DNA of 64,000 nt from Neurospora intermedia (lineage: Eukaryota > Ascomycota > Sordariomycetes > Sordariales > Sordariaceae): contig BTPP01000006.1 in NCBI GenBank assembly GCA_037102815.1, forward strand, positions 2,976,001-3,040,000. The letters run 5' to 3'. Under the pieces are notes generated by a model that ran no database searches, had not been told where the DNA came from, and saw only the letters and a program-made list of their open reading frames with translations. Shown here piece by piece: positions 31,381 to 41,812 of this stretch. Numbering within the stretch: the stretch's first letter is position 1; each line of letters opens with the position of its first letter. The position numbers were made by a program, and so were the translations under genes.

Positions 31381-32028
31381 ACCCTCTTCTTGAGGTTCTC
31401 CCTTCTCTTCTTCGATCTCTTCCCAATCCCTTCTTTGCATTCGAGCCCAGCTCTCCCTTCTCTCCAGGGGCATGTCAGCGAGGCGATCATTAGTCAGCCG
31501 TCGCGGTCTGACATGACCCCAAACGAAATCTTTGATCCAAATTGCCGGTCTACCAGCGGGACTGGATCGAGTGCGCTGGAAGTAACTCGGGGGTTGTACA
31601 ATTGAACCGTTCGGAAGATGATGGTAAGTCCGCTCCATCCAAGCGACTGCCCTCCTGCGCAGTTCAGGCTCGCTTAAACCCGCAGGGTCCGTAGCGTAGT
31701 CATCGTCGTTCGGAAGGTTTTCCGTTGGTGACTCAATGGAAGGGAGGACGACTTCCTCAACCTCGACTGCATCTTGAATCTCCCTGTCCTGAACTGGGTA
31801 ATTGGTTCTCGATTGGACTTCGTCCTCAGGAATGGGCGGAGCATGGACTTGCTCGGAAAGACTTGCATCGGCAGTGAAGAGAGAAACTTTCTCTGGGGAA
31901 TTGCGATCCACTTGATCGCCAACAGAGCGAGCAGGAACATCTTGTGCACTAGCAGCGGAATAGTCAAGAGAGTGAGCAACTTGCTCGGTGGGCTGCACGC
32001 TGTGATTGCGGTTCTGGATATGCGACAT
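31375..32028 (-). CDS. W-I-K-D-F family protein, copy D (217 aa)
   Basis: Open single frame from ATG 32028. Like copy B it starts MSH. Residues 1-115 are acidic and disordered. The conserved part is LSEPELRRRAVAWMERTYHH, PNGSIVQPPSYF, IWIKDFVWGHVRPRRLT, NDRLADMPLERRESWA, with a Glu-rich tail. A clear 5'-UTR intron (32128-32049, GTAAGT donor, GCTAATC branch, TTGCAG acceptor) ends 20 nt before the ATG. This host-style architecture and the intact frame argue for an expressed gene rather than a transposon shard. A piece of its N-terminal coding region is duplicated about 0.7 kb downstream (copy E). Function unknown. Confidence 0.72.
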   Translation of the reverse strand: MSHIQNRNHSVQPTEQVAHSLDYSAASAQDVPARSVGDQVDRNSPEKVSLFTADASLSEQVHAPPIPEDEVQSRTNYPVQDREIQDAVEVEEVVLPSIESPTENLPNDDDYATDPAGLSEPELRRRAVAWMERTYHHLPNGSIVQPPSYFQRTRSSPAGRPAIWIKDFVWGHVRPRRLTNDRLADMPLERRESWARMQRRDWEEIEEEKGEPQEEGD

Positions 32029-32128
32029 GTTTTGCCCCTGGGTTTGGTCTGCAATGATGGCTGATTAGCGGTCGATCAAGAACGAAAACGAATGTTGCAT
32101 TGGACACTACAGGTCAAGAAGAACTTAC

Positions 32129-33655
32129 ATTTATAGAGTTATGCGTGTATGTCGAAGTTTGGCGTGTAGTGACTGGGTTGTGATCACTCGAGAGGCAAGT
32201 TTTTCTTGGTTGTTGGAGCAAGAATAATCAGTCGAGGAAGCAAGTCGGGAAAGTAAAAGTTGAGAAGGGGCAACGCTCGACAAAATTTCAGGCAGAAAAT
32301 TCAGACGGAAATGATGAAAGGTCTAAAAGCGGTGAGGTGCTGACGCGTGAGGAAGGAGCACGAGACGTGAGTGAATGGTGGTTTGGGTCTGAGTCTAGTC
32401 TCGGAAAGGGGCACGGAGCAGGTAAACCGCCAACCTACCTCTACAGGTACTTATCCGAAACGGAAAACAGACTACCAAAAGTCCACCTTCTGCCTGTTTT
32501 GACACAGTACGACGTAGTCGAATGTCACGATGAATCCCCAACAACCACCACGCCGCCAATTTCAACCCTTGACTCGAGTTGAGCAGATAAACGAACGGTT
32601 GAAGCCGCCCGACCCAAACCGAGTGCCGAAGAACTACAAGTGCAGAGCACGTGCAGAACGAAGTGTACGTACAAAACGAAATTGAGCGCTCGCTGTCACC
32701 GGGCAGTCTACGCGAGCAAGAAACACCCAAGAGGTGGTTCATAGAGTTTGTCAAACTCCAGCATCCTTCATCTCTAGCACATGAATTCTTACCACTTGCT
32801 CACACCACTACCACCAGTGGAATACTCCGGTTCTGGCACAGGGCAACGAAAATTTGGATTCCCTGCATCCAAACCATGACGTAGGCCATCCCTTGGACGC
32901 CGAGGCACGCAATTCCTCGGTTTTCCACCCGTAAGCACCACCACAAGCTGATACCTGGCACAACCCATCGAGTCGCCTCCAGCTGTCCAACGGAAGGCTG
33001 AAACAAAAGCTGCCGCAACTCCCGAACAGAGAGAAGAACGGAAGAGAAAGGATCGCCCGAACGCGAATAGAGGGTCAACAGGAGGGCAGCAGAAACCCTC
33101 GAGCAAGTGGAGGACCTTTGGTAAACTAATGCGATTGGATTGATTTAAGCACTCGACTTCCAATTAATTGGGAGAAAACTGAGAAAGATGTGATTGGAAT
33201 GGGAAAAGAATTTTTGAGTAGGTACATCCCATCTCAAATACCAGCCGTTACTGACGTGGTCAAATCGGACAAGATTCCGAAGAGAGCGAGAAACGAAACC
33301 GTCACGATATGACCTTAATTCGTTCCTCCAATACCTAGCCCAAGACTACCACGGCTTCTGCTCCAGGGCATCCACGATCCGGTTACAAAGTCTGATACCG
33401 AAGATCTAGACACCGACAGCCTCCTATCCCATGGGTTAAGATTCTCTGTAACCTTTTGTCGACGTCCTACTCCGAAACCAGCCCCGCGCTTACCAATAGC
33501 AAATGGGGCACCTCTGTCACATACGAGGGGCTGTGCTCTCACGACGCTTGGAGCGAGGGCGCCAGAAAACAAGACTGGTTCTTGCTTTAAATGCTGAGAA
33601 CCACAACCTCCAGGGGCCTGTGTACAACCCGAACGCCCAGGCTGTCACTACATTT
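32129..33655. other. Promoter side of copy D, otherwise no supported gene
   Basis: The first few hundred bases should hold the promoter and first non-coding exon of copy D. Frames at 32.4-33.2 kb on both strands have no recognisable features. Confidence 0.4.
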
Positions 33656-33800
33656 TCTCAGCACCACGTCCAGCTTCCGCTAGCTTTGGGTTATACTACC
33701 ATAGACATTAATACTATTCAAACTATCATTACAGCTTCTCAGAACAACCCCAGCCTGTCCAAGCTTTGGGTTCTAATGTCATAGACATTGACACTATTAC
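33656..33800. repeat. Copy R1 of a 145-bp dispersed duplication
   Basis: Closely matches R2 at 35493-35639, with about 20 substitutions and a one-base difference in a C run. The plus-strand reading (VQLPLALGYTTIDINTIQT) matches R2's protein until that indel. Each copy itself contains two related about 35-bp blocks (CTTTGGGTT-TACT/TAAT-CATAGACATT). Confidence 0.85.
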
Positions 33801-34486
33801 CAAAGGGATCATATCTCCCAACTAGTCGAAGAACTCGATAGCAACGAAGAGATTAGTCTTTTTGAAGATGGCCAAGATGATAATAACGATAATAGCAAAG
33901 ATGGGGTCGGTCAAGACGTCTTCGCGGCCACCCGCCGACACAATGTTACTACCCAGCGATCAAGGAGGGGGATCCACAGGATGGAGTACCCAGTAACTTC
34001 AGCCTATAGAGATATTCCGGAGGAACTCGAACAAGCCCAAGGAAGCTCTATAGGGGGCTGAACGCGAGAAGGATTGAGGTCCCTTTGACGGATGTTGGGT
34101 CTGCTTGGGGTGGTGTTTGACCATGCCTGTCGTTGTGGCCGCTCGACCGCCACGATGATTGTCGTCGCTACCACCACTGCCTCGACACAAGTGACTGATA
34201 GGTTTAAAAAATGGAAGTTACCAGCGTTGAAGCAGCTGTTACCCTCGTTGTCGCCGGCAGTAGCAGCAGACATTGTGTCAGTTGGAATGCGCCGCATCGC
34301 TGCTCCACAAGATCATCGACTGATTCCCCGAGGTTCCATCGACCCCCGAGCAGAGATCTGCTAGTGATTTCTTTTCTTGTTGACTGTGGGTGTGGTATAG
34401 TTGGGTCAATAGGGGGTCAGAAAATGGACTGGATGGGATAGCGCAAGTCGGGGTGATATTGCGGAAGCGGAAAAGCCGGCCGCGCG

Positions 34487-34822
34487 GTGATGGTGCCCGC
34501 AGTCACTCCTGCGCCCGTGCCCGCGCCCGCGCCTACTATGGCTCCCGCTGCTTCTCCTACTTCCGCTGCTCCTGCTATGGCCCCTCCGGTCTCTCCGGCT
34601 TCCCAGACTCCGAGCGGTAGTGGCGGTGGGAACCGCAAGTTCACCAAGGCGCCCATTCACGGCGCTTCGTTTGCCTGGTACTCCCGGTGCATGGCAATGG
34701 GAGACCACGACGCCTGTGTGCCCGCCGAGGGCAAAAGTTGCTACATCTCCTGCGCTCGCTCGAAGAACTCGAGCACCTGTCGGCGGCAGCCCTCTACCCT
34801 CTGGGTGCGGTACTCCTCCTAG
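34487..34822 (+). pseudogene. Ala/Pro-rich and Cys-rich open segment, DUF3716-like tail
   Basis: A 111-codon plus-strand frame with an Ala/Pro-rich lead (PAPVPAPAPTMAPAASPTS) followed by RCMAMGDHDACVPAEG and SCYISCARSKNSSTCRR. The Cys spacing (C-x8-C-x7-C-x3-C-x8-C) recalls the short Cys motif at the C-terminus of many lineage-specific fungal proteins (DUF3716-like, my recollection). Codons are strongly C/G-ending. The nominal start is GTG/ATG-ambiguous, and upstream exons are not visible. Confidence 0.35.
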
Positions 34823-35492
34823 AGGTAGTTAGAGGAGGGCCACCCAGGCGGTACGTCGTATAGGAGGCTTGAGTTGATTCGAGAATGGGTTTTCGAGTCA
34901 AAAAGTCTCGTGTGGAGGACCGTAGACCTTCCCAAAATTCCCAACCCAAGGTACTCATCTAAAGTCCCAAGAATTTCCATAGATTCGACGCGTCTCTTCA
35001 ATCATATCGGAGGATTTCCCAGGGATATGTACTTGTCCTTTCATCTTGTCTCCCTGCCAAATAATCTCTTCATCCCAAGTCATCGATACACCATCACCCC
35101 CGAGCCCGAGACTGGTAAGGCGCCACCTCCGCCATTGATACGCGTACCTTCCATCGTATTCTCCGCGAGAACAACCCTTTCCTTGAACGTATGGCGCATA
35201 GCTCAACCGCCACGCCAGCTAATAAATTACATTGACATCATATACGAGATAGAGAACCAAACGAGGATCCTTCCTGCGAGAGTCCAGGAGATAAGAGTTG
35301 CGACACCGGCCAAGGCTTCCCGTGAAGAGGCCGAGAGGATTTTCCACCAATTAATTGATCCCCTTTCAGAGAGCTCGTCAACAACTGCGGCCTAGGCCGC
35401 AGTGTCGCGTTTGCCTAGGTATTCGATGGGCTATCGTTCTCATCAAACCCAAACGCCAACGAAGACCTGGAGGAATCAACGTCTTCCTCAGT
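34823..35492 (+). pseudogene. Open exon-like segment, unrecognised
   Basis: From about 34870 to a stop at 35393-35395 one frame stays open (about 173 codons) with natural composition: WRTVDLPKIPNPRYSSKVPR, YLSFHLVSLPNNLFIPSHR, QLINYIDIIYEIENQTRI. No ATG near its 5' end; the first in-frame ATG is internal (DMYLSF). It therefore resembles a terminal exon or a truncated gene. No family recognised. Confidence 0.35.
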
Positions 35493-35639
35493 TCTCAGTA
35501 TAACGTCCAGCTTGCGCTAGCTTTGGATTATACTGCCATAGACATTAATACTATTCAAACTTTCATTACAAATTCTCAGAACAACCCCCAGCCTGCCCAA
35601 ACTTTGGGCTCTAATGTCATGGACATTGACACTACCCAA
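35493..35639. repeat. Copy R2 of the 145-bp dispersed duplication
   Basis: Sister of R1. Here the plus-strand frame (35355-35765, about 136 codons) stays open through it: QLALALDYTAIDINTIQ, then VMDIDTTQATATMDNRG, then a basic Arg/Ser stretch (RGRQRSRSPTPEAAGSNKQ) and KKRFGPLAKV. Possibly a short disordered protein or a former exon. The function is unknown. Confidence 0.8.
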
Positions 35640-35739
35640 GCTACCGCTACAATGGACAACAGAGGCAGACAACGGTCGAGATCTCCGACACCTGAGGCGG
35701 CGGGATCAAACAAGCAGAAAAAGCGGTTTGGTCCCCTAG

Positions 35740-36626
35740 CTAAGGTGTTACAATGCCTAGTGTAAATTGCACCAAGTAACTTCCCTGGTCATTAGGGATG
35801 ATAATAGGAGGGATGGCGTTGAAAAACTGCTTGATGGAGCGCGACCCCAACTCAACAGTATCCTTCTTTGAGCGCTTCAGAGCGCGGGTTGGGCCAGTCG
35901 GAGGGGCATGAACCGGCCTGATAAAACCGAAGTAGCTATTTGAAAGTTGCTGGCGCTGAGGGGGAGGAAAGGCACAATCAGGAATCTCGTCTTTGGTCTT
36001 TGGTGAGCGCCGTGTTGATTTCTTAACAGCGGAAGCCGGCTTTGTGGTGTTTGCTGCTCGCTTGGATGAAGGCCGAGCACCTTGACGGGCCGTAACCATC
36101 GTAACGGCTTCTAGCATACGAAGCTGCAAAGGTCGCGATGTCGCACGAGTTCAATCGCTACTCCTGGGCGGCAGCCCCCCCTCGGTGTGTTGACGATTAT
36201 TATACTGTCCCGTGCGGTTTGCGGCCAGGTTCGTGACGTCCCGCAGAACCTCCTGGTTGGTACTAGGCCCCTGCTCGCAGATCGCAGAGTCTTCCGTGAG
36301 CATCGAGTGACCGTGAATGTCCTGTGCCAGGAATTGCATCAAACGAACTAGAGTCATGTTCAATGCCAGGGTCTTGTCCTCCTCGGACACCTTTGGCATA
36401 GCCAATTCATCGATTTCGTCGTCTGAGGGGTCGACTATAACGTCAAGTCCTTTAGTAGGCTATCAGTATACGTAGCGACCTCATTTTCACGGGCTTTGTG
36501 GCCCAAATGGACGGACCAAACCTTCATTGGCGGTATCTCTGCCGAGGGATAGGACATGGTGCCATTCGGGAGCGTCAGCAGGGTCGTCAAGCCGCGGTTG
36601 ACAATGAGGACTTGCGTCTCTCGCAT
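35740..36626 (-). pseudogene. Minus-strand gene remnant, three open segments
   Basis: Minus-strand open segments in different frames lie at 36626-36435 (ATG start, QVLIVNRGLTTLLTLPNG), 36470-36151 (DPSDDEIDELAMPKVSEED, LVRLMQFLAQDIHGHSML) and 36129-35740 (a Lys/Arg-rich stretch, then FFNAIPPIIIPNDQGSYLV). A TTTGCAG acceptor-like site precedes the third. They look like one gene with an intron and at least one frame change near 36450, hence probably broken. No family recognised. Confidence 0.35.
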
Positions 36627-36689
36627 TATCTCGCCTGTACTCTCCAGCGCGATTTTCCCGCTATCTACGATGGCCGCCTACACCTCTAG

Positions 36690-37802
36690 GTGGAGGTACC
36701 ACCATTTGTATCCCCAGGATCGGAAAATATCCTGGAGATACAGATGGATCTCACCAGACACACCGGGCTTCACAGGGCAATCTGGGTGGCCAGGTTCAAA
36801 GGAGCGGTGTTCGGATCGGCCACGCACACTCCTCCCTTATACGCCATTATTCTATGCATCAAGCAGGCTTTGAGGACAGCGAGGTCGGACAGGCCATTAT
36901 CAAACATTTACCCATCTATGGACCGATGTTTGTCGACTGCGTTTTTAAGGATATTACCGACGATACTATCCTTACGGTCGACGGTCGAGCAGCTAGAGAA
37001 AGAGTCCGAGGGCGCCACCACCATTTTCAACATAGATGCCATTATCAAGTATGAATGGGAGGAGGAAGAGAGACGTGGCTTTATGACCGACCTGGCCAGC
37101 GCACCTATTGGATCTTCAAAGGAAGAACAACGGAAAAGATTGGCTACTCAGATCAAGCATCAAGTTCAACGCAGAGCTGAGAATGCCCGTGGTCGACAAA
37201 GGCCAGGTGGAACAGAAAGTACCGGTTTTCACAGCCTCACACCGTCCATGAAGAGAACTCTCAGAAATCCTGAAGCAGCCCGCCGACGTTTGGCGACTTC
37301 TTCACCTTTGTCCACTGAGACCACAGGAACTCGCTATGTCCAATGGAAAAGAGCGAGATACTTCGACGGATCCGCCACACGCATGCAGGAGGCCCAGGAA
37401 CGCACGTGGGAACGCAAGTTCAGACAAGAGATGAATGACCTCGAGGAGAAGCTGGTGAGCAACCAGACGCGCTACCTGGAACATGTCAACGACCGTTTAC
37501 ACCGACTTGAGGGCCTCGTTGGTGAGTCCGGTGTTGATGTATTAGCCGACTGTGTCCGGGACCTTGCCCTCGTTACAAGAGGCTTGGAAGCCCAGTCTGC
37601 TCCTCGCAACGCTCCGGTAGTCGACCTTACCCGCGAAGGCAGATTCTATGTACAACTCCCAACAACTACGGCCTTTTCGCCGAATGTGTCTCAGGCGGAA
37701 AATCCATCAACAAAGGCGCTTGCACCAATTGCTACTACAAGGGCGTGCACCGACTGTTACTACAAGGGCAAAGGCTTGGCCGTAATAACAGAAGCACAAT
37801 GA
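36690..37802 (+). CDS. Coiled-coil protein with a fungal Cys-rich (DUF3716-like) C-terminal motif, model uncertain
   Basis: A 370-codon frame opens at ATG 36690. Residues 120-300 are charged and helical (VEQLEKESEGA, EEEERRGFM, KFRQEMNDLEEKLVSNQ), probably coiled coil. Near the end, at about 37660-37745, another frame reads GLFAECVSGGKSINKGACTN followed by CYYKG. This is exactly the C-x11-C-x2-C tail common in lineage-specific fungal proteins. The real C-terminus is probably reached through a short intron or a frameshift. In the first 90 codons too, a neighbouring frame (36854-37054, PIYGPMFVDCVFKDITDD) looks more natural. The gene may be broken. Confidence 0.4.
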   Translation: MEVPPFVSPGSENILEIQMDLTRHTGLHRAIWVARFKGAVFGSATHTPPLYAIILCIKQALRTARSDRPLSNIYPSMDRCLSTAFLRILPTILSLRSTVEQLEKESEGATTIFNIDAIIKYEWEEEERRGFMTDLASAPIGSSKEEQRKRLATQIKHQVQRRAENARGRQRPGGTESTGFHSLTPSMKRTLRNPEAARRRLATSSPLSTETTGTRYVQWKRARYFDGSATRMQEAQERTWERKFRQEMNDLEEKLVSNQTRYLEHVNDRLHRLEGLVGESGVDVLADCVRDLALVTRGLEAQSAPRNAPVVDLTREGRFYVQLPTTTAFSPNVSQAENPSTKALAPIATTRACTDCYYKGKGLAVITEAQ

Positions 37803-38292
37803 CCAGCATTCCCTTTTCAGTCGCTGCCAAATGCTGCCGATGTGTAAACAGTGTGTGTAGTAGTGTTTTCAAGTGCGTAGTAGACGGGCAGAGCGGTGGG
37901 TGTTCCCTGCCAAAGGAAAGTGGAAGTCGGAGCCGCAGCAGGAGTGATTGACGGCAGCGGGTTGAGATCCATACGTCAGAAGGAAATTGAAGGGAAGGCA
38001 GATAGCAGTATACTGCTGGGTGCTATGTTAGATACCTACGGAGGTTCTCATTGGTAATCTCGTTGTTCTTGAGGGGGGATTGGGCTGGTGAGGTAGCTTG
38101 TTTTCTTTTCTCTCTTCATTTTTCTTTTTTTTTTCCACTGGTTTTACAGCCGCCAACACACTTAATGGGAACAAAACTCATCATCACCAAAGGGCGAGCG
38201 ATCTGTGGTAAAGTGGCCAAGGTACCTAAAGGTAAGAAGAACGTGTGAAGACATTACTTCGTCAACCTGAATGTCAAAATCGAAAGGGGGTT

Positions 38293-38340
38293 CGTTCACT
38301 CCTTTCCCGTTCGCTCCTTTCCCGTTCGCTCCTTTCCCGT
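38293..38340. repeat. 15-bp tandem repeat, three units
   Basis: Three consecutive CGTTCGCTCCTTTCC-type units (first with one change) plus the start of a fourth. Pyrimidine-rich. Confidence 0.9.
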
Positions 38341-39911
38341 CAACTCCCAAGTAAACGCTCCAAACCATGCTCCTCCATCAAATCATCCTCCTCCTCGACC
38401 GCCCCTCCATTACTACTCACAGAAACATCCCCACATTTGTTGATTGGGGGGAGTCCTTGATCAGGCTGGTCCTCCCCAGTCCAGCACCAACGACACCACA
38501 CCTCTTCTCGTCTCGTATATGATGGGGTGAATTGTAATTGGAATTGGAATTGGATCCTGGGTCGGGCCGAGATCGCGCCACTACAATGGCTTGTTCGTGC
38601 CTGTATATGGGGATGGCTGACACCATGCTGGGATGGTTACCTAATGCAGCGGAAGCAAGCGGCTCTGAGGTGTAGCTAAGGCTGGGGATTGCTGGAGCGT
38701 CTGAGATACAGGACTCGGGGTTGCTGGGGCGAGAGGGCTCGAGGGTGTCCCACTAGATTTCGAGGTCTGAATCGTCATGGTCGTCAGGAGAGGAGGTGTG
38801 GTTCCGGATATGGCCTGTTTCTCTCTCGGAGTACCAATAGCAACAAAATAGAGAACAAGATGGTGGTCACGGCTCGACTCGGCCCGGCTCGGCTCGGCTC
38901 TGCTTGGCTTGGTATGGCTCGATAGGTCTTGAGAGTCGATGCTGTTATGTGGGAAACAGCATATTTGGATCCCACGAGACGCTGTAAGGTCAGTAGGATC
39001 CAGTGGCCGGCACGTTGCCGGCGGGCAGAGCGATCTGGGTGGTAGGGCTACTCCTACTCCCGTAGAAGCCTTTGCCATCAGTCCAGTGAGTCATGTAAGG
39101 GATCTTAGGCTGAGCAGGTAGAGTGTCAGAAGGCGAGCGGGTTCAGTTGTCTGAGAATGGGTGGTAAATAAGCTAAACATCCCAGGGATGGATATATATA
39201 CTATTATACCCCAAGAGGCTCATCGCCAGGAAAGTACTGCAATGGCCAAGGCGGAAGACCAGTCCGGCGTTTGGATAATCATGTTCGGTCTCCTCACTTC
39301 AAATAGAGCCAGAAGCGTTGTCGGCGTCGTATATTGTGAGCTCTTTTCGTGCGTGTATATAGGATGATGAGAAGGCGGCGCTACAGCCACATGTTGACCG
39401 GCTCTATTCGTACACAAGTATATCATTCGTGGAGAATGAGTGTCATGATGGGTTGGGTGTGGCAACCTTGCTTCTGTCGGAGGGCTGGACTGTTTCTGGA
39501 TTAGTTTGGGAACTTGGTAAATTGGAGTGGCCCTTGTCGCAAAATCTTCAGTTAGGTTGCTTGCCCAGGTAGCGGAAATGATGGAGTTGGGGGATCATTA
39601 TGTGGCAGGCCGTGGGTCTTTTATACATACCCATCCTGGCCACGAAGCATTAGTAGCGCATGGTCATTTCATCGTCAGAACATGACTGCTTCTCTCCCAG
39701 GCGACCATCGTCATCCAGCATTGCTGCCGCAAACAGCAGAAACAAGAAAAAGAGAAGGGAAGGCCAGACTCATATCGAGCCAAGTAGTATCATTGCCTTT
39801 GTGTATATCCATCTTTGTAGTATGTTCAAATATCTTTTCTACACCAATATTGGTCTCCATTGGAACCAGTTGATGGCCAACGCACCGGACGCACCTGTTT
39901 CTTGCACATTT

Positions 39912-39933
39912 TTATCATCATCATCATCATCAC
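39912..39933. repeat. (ATC)n microsatellite
   Basis: About seven ATC units in intergenic DNA. Confidence 0.85.
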
Positions 39934-40278
39934 CCTTCTCTTTGATATCTTGGCAGGCTTCTAACATTGTTCGTCCGGTGCTATCTTTCACGCACCAGTA
40001 TAACAATCACCATATGCCGTTCGTTGAGAGCGGAGGCTACACTCGGCACCAGACCTGTGTGACTGTCACCATCACACTGACTGTGCGCGTAGGTAGCCCG
40101 GCGATGTACAGTTTTCCTGTGACACATGTTGGGTCAGCTGGTGTTTGCCCTAATGGGGGAGAGGGGGACCTACGTCATGCCCACAAGCCCAACCTTTTCG
40201 TTGGGTACGGTGATCCCCGAGACTGAATCAACAGCTCAGGGACCGCCTTCGTTTGCAAATTTGTTTTTGTGCTCGGAT

Positions 40279-41120
40279 TTAAAGCTCCTTCTTGCCGGTA
40301 CCGGCAACCTTGGCCCTCTCGCGGTCGCGCTTGGCATAGATCTCGGCAGTGAAGGGGTTCTCGAATTGGATAGCGATGATGTAGACAAAGAGAACCCAGG
40401 CGGTCAAAAGAAGACCGGCGGGCTTGCCATACAGAAGAGCGGTGCCGAGGAAGCTCATGGTGGAGCCGTAGTACATGGGAGCGCTGGTGACGTTGAAGGG
40501 AAAGCCGGTGACGATGCCATCCATCAGAATGCCAAAGTAGTCACCAAGGAAGGTTCCCGTGATACCCAGACGCAGTGTAGAGGTGATGACGAGGAGGTTG
40601 CCGAGGGCGAGGAGAGCATAGGCGGCGTATTTGACGTAGTTGCCCTCGAGGAGTGGATGGGAGGGTTGATCACGGAGAGCGCGCTCGTAGAGGAAGTCGC
40701 GGACGAGACCGAGGCCGAAGATGGTGACGGCCAGGAAGTAGCAGGCTACCTGGGAATTACCGCCGAAAGCGCGAGTAAGGAACTTGGTGCGGTATTCTGT
40801 GGAGATGTGTTAGGAGGTCTCGTTATCGAGCGTTGGGTCGTTGGACTGGTGGATTTTGCGCGGACGAACCTCTACGAGCAACGATACTAGGGAGGGGTTA
40901 GCTGATGTCGCGATCAGGTTGAGGACACACGATACTCACTTCCAGAAGGTGGGGTTGAAGGCAATGGCAGCAGCAGAGACTGGCGCAAGGAAGTCAGCAG
41001 GATGGATCGCGGACGGGAAGTGACATGTGAATGGTGGTGGAGTCGCATACTGGCGAGGCTTGTCTTGCTGTAGTCAACAAAGTTGAACAGGTCGGCGACA
41101 CCTAGGGCGACGAGAGGCAT
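40279..41120 (-). CDS. Phospholipid N-methyltransferase (methylene-fatty-acyl-phospholipid synthase, OPI3/PEMT family)
   Basis: Exons (minus) 41120-41051, 40979-40940, 40886-40870 and 40796-40279 give 214 aa. All introns are GT-AG with preserved frame. The enzyme uses SAM to methylate monomethyl- and dimethyl-phosphatidylethanolamine to phosphatidylcholine in the ER membrane. Visible support: the near-universal FNPTFWNIVAR segment early in the protein, hydrophobic segments (ACYFLAVTIFGLGLVRDFL, YVKYAAYALLALGNLLVI, LLLTAWVLFVYIIAI), and the family C-terminus ENPFTAEIYAKRDRER with its conserved acidic residues and a KKEL-type end that may help ER retention. Length fits the family (about 200 aa). 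In Neurospora the corresponding gene would be chol-2, but I cannot verify the orthology, so no symbol is given. Confidence 0.9.
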
Positions 41121-41812
41121 GTTGGCGATGATTTGGCGATGATTTGGGGGAGAGGTGTTCGTTTGTTCGTGATGGTTGTGCTGTTAAGAGATCGAGAGGG
41201 AAAGGAACGGAAAGTTGGAGGAGGAGGACAGACTTAAGTCGGTAACCTTTGACAAAATGTTGAGAGACCAAGCCTTCTCGGCATCATGGAAAGCATCGGA
41301 TATGCTGGCTTTGGAATCGAAGTTTCCATGGACAGACAAGTTCAGTTGAGTTTCACGTGTCAATTCTAGGGCAACAATGACGCTATCGCCCAACATTTCT
41401 CCAGCTTACTGTGGAGCTCCCTCTAGGGACCTCTAGGTACCCCCCGGTTGTTACACGTTAGTGACCGCTTTAGCGCAATATTGTGGGTCCGTCGCTTGCT
41501 GACAGCGCCCCTTGGCCTATAAGAGCGCGCCAAACCCCGGCCATAGGGCCAATGGGATCCACTTCCTCGGAAGCTACCCCTCCTCGTCGCGATGGGGAAG
41601 AGCTCATTTCCACTTTGGTCCTTCGCCTGTTTCCTCATGAAACGCGATGCAACCACCACCAAGACGATGAGACCACATTGCAGCTGGCTGCTTCAGGGAT
41701 ACACTTTTATCAATTGTGTTTATCTTCTTCATCATGAGAGCTTCATTCGGTTCATGATTTCACTTCTTCACAATCATTGATTCATGACCGTTGACATCTG
41801 ACCTCCCACATC
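41121..41812. promoter_or_regulatory. Divergent promoter shared by two SAM-linked genes
   Basis: These 692 bp lie between the start codons of the phospholipid methyltransferase (minus) and the spermidine-synthase-family gene (plus). It contains a local pair of CCTCTAGGKAC-type repeats at about 41421-41442 and a C/T-rich, ATG-containing stretch near 41730. No firm TATA box. Confidence 0.5.

Larger units (their letters stand above)
37803..40278. other. Intergenic transition from mosaic to conserved genes
   Basis: No supported gene. Contains the 15-bp tandem repeat at 38293, a (CGGCT)-like run near 38880 and an (ATC)n run near 39914. Frames at 38641-39078 and 39660-40226 are low-complexity. Confidence 0.45.

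Noticed and set aside
40126-40890. 254-codon open frame on the plus strand
   Set aside because: Antisense of the last exon of the phospholipid methyltransferase; Gly/Glu-rich shadow of C-ending codons.
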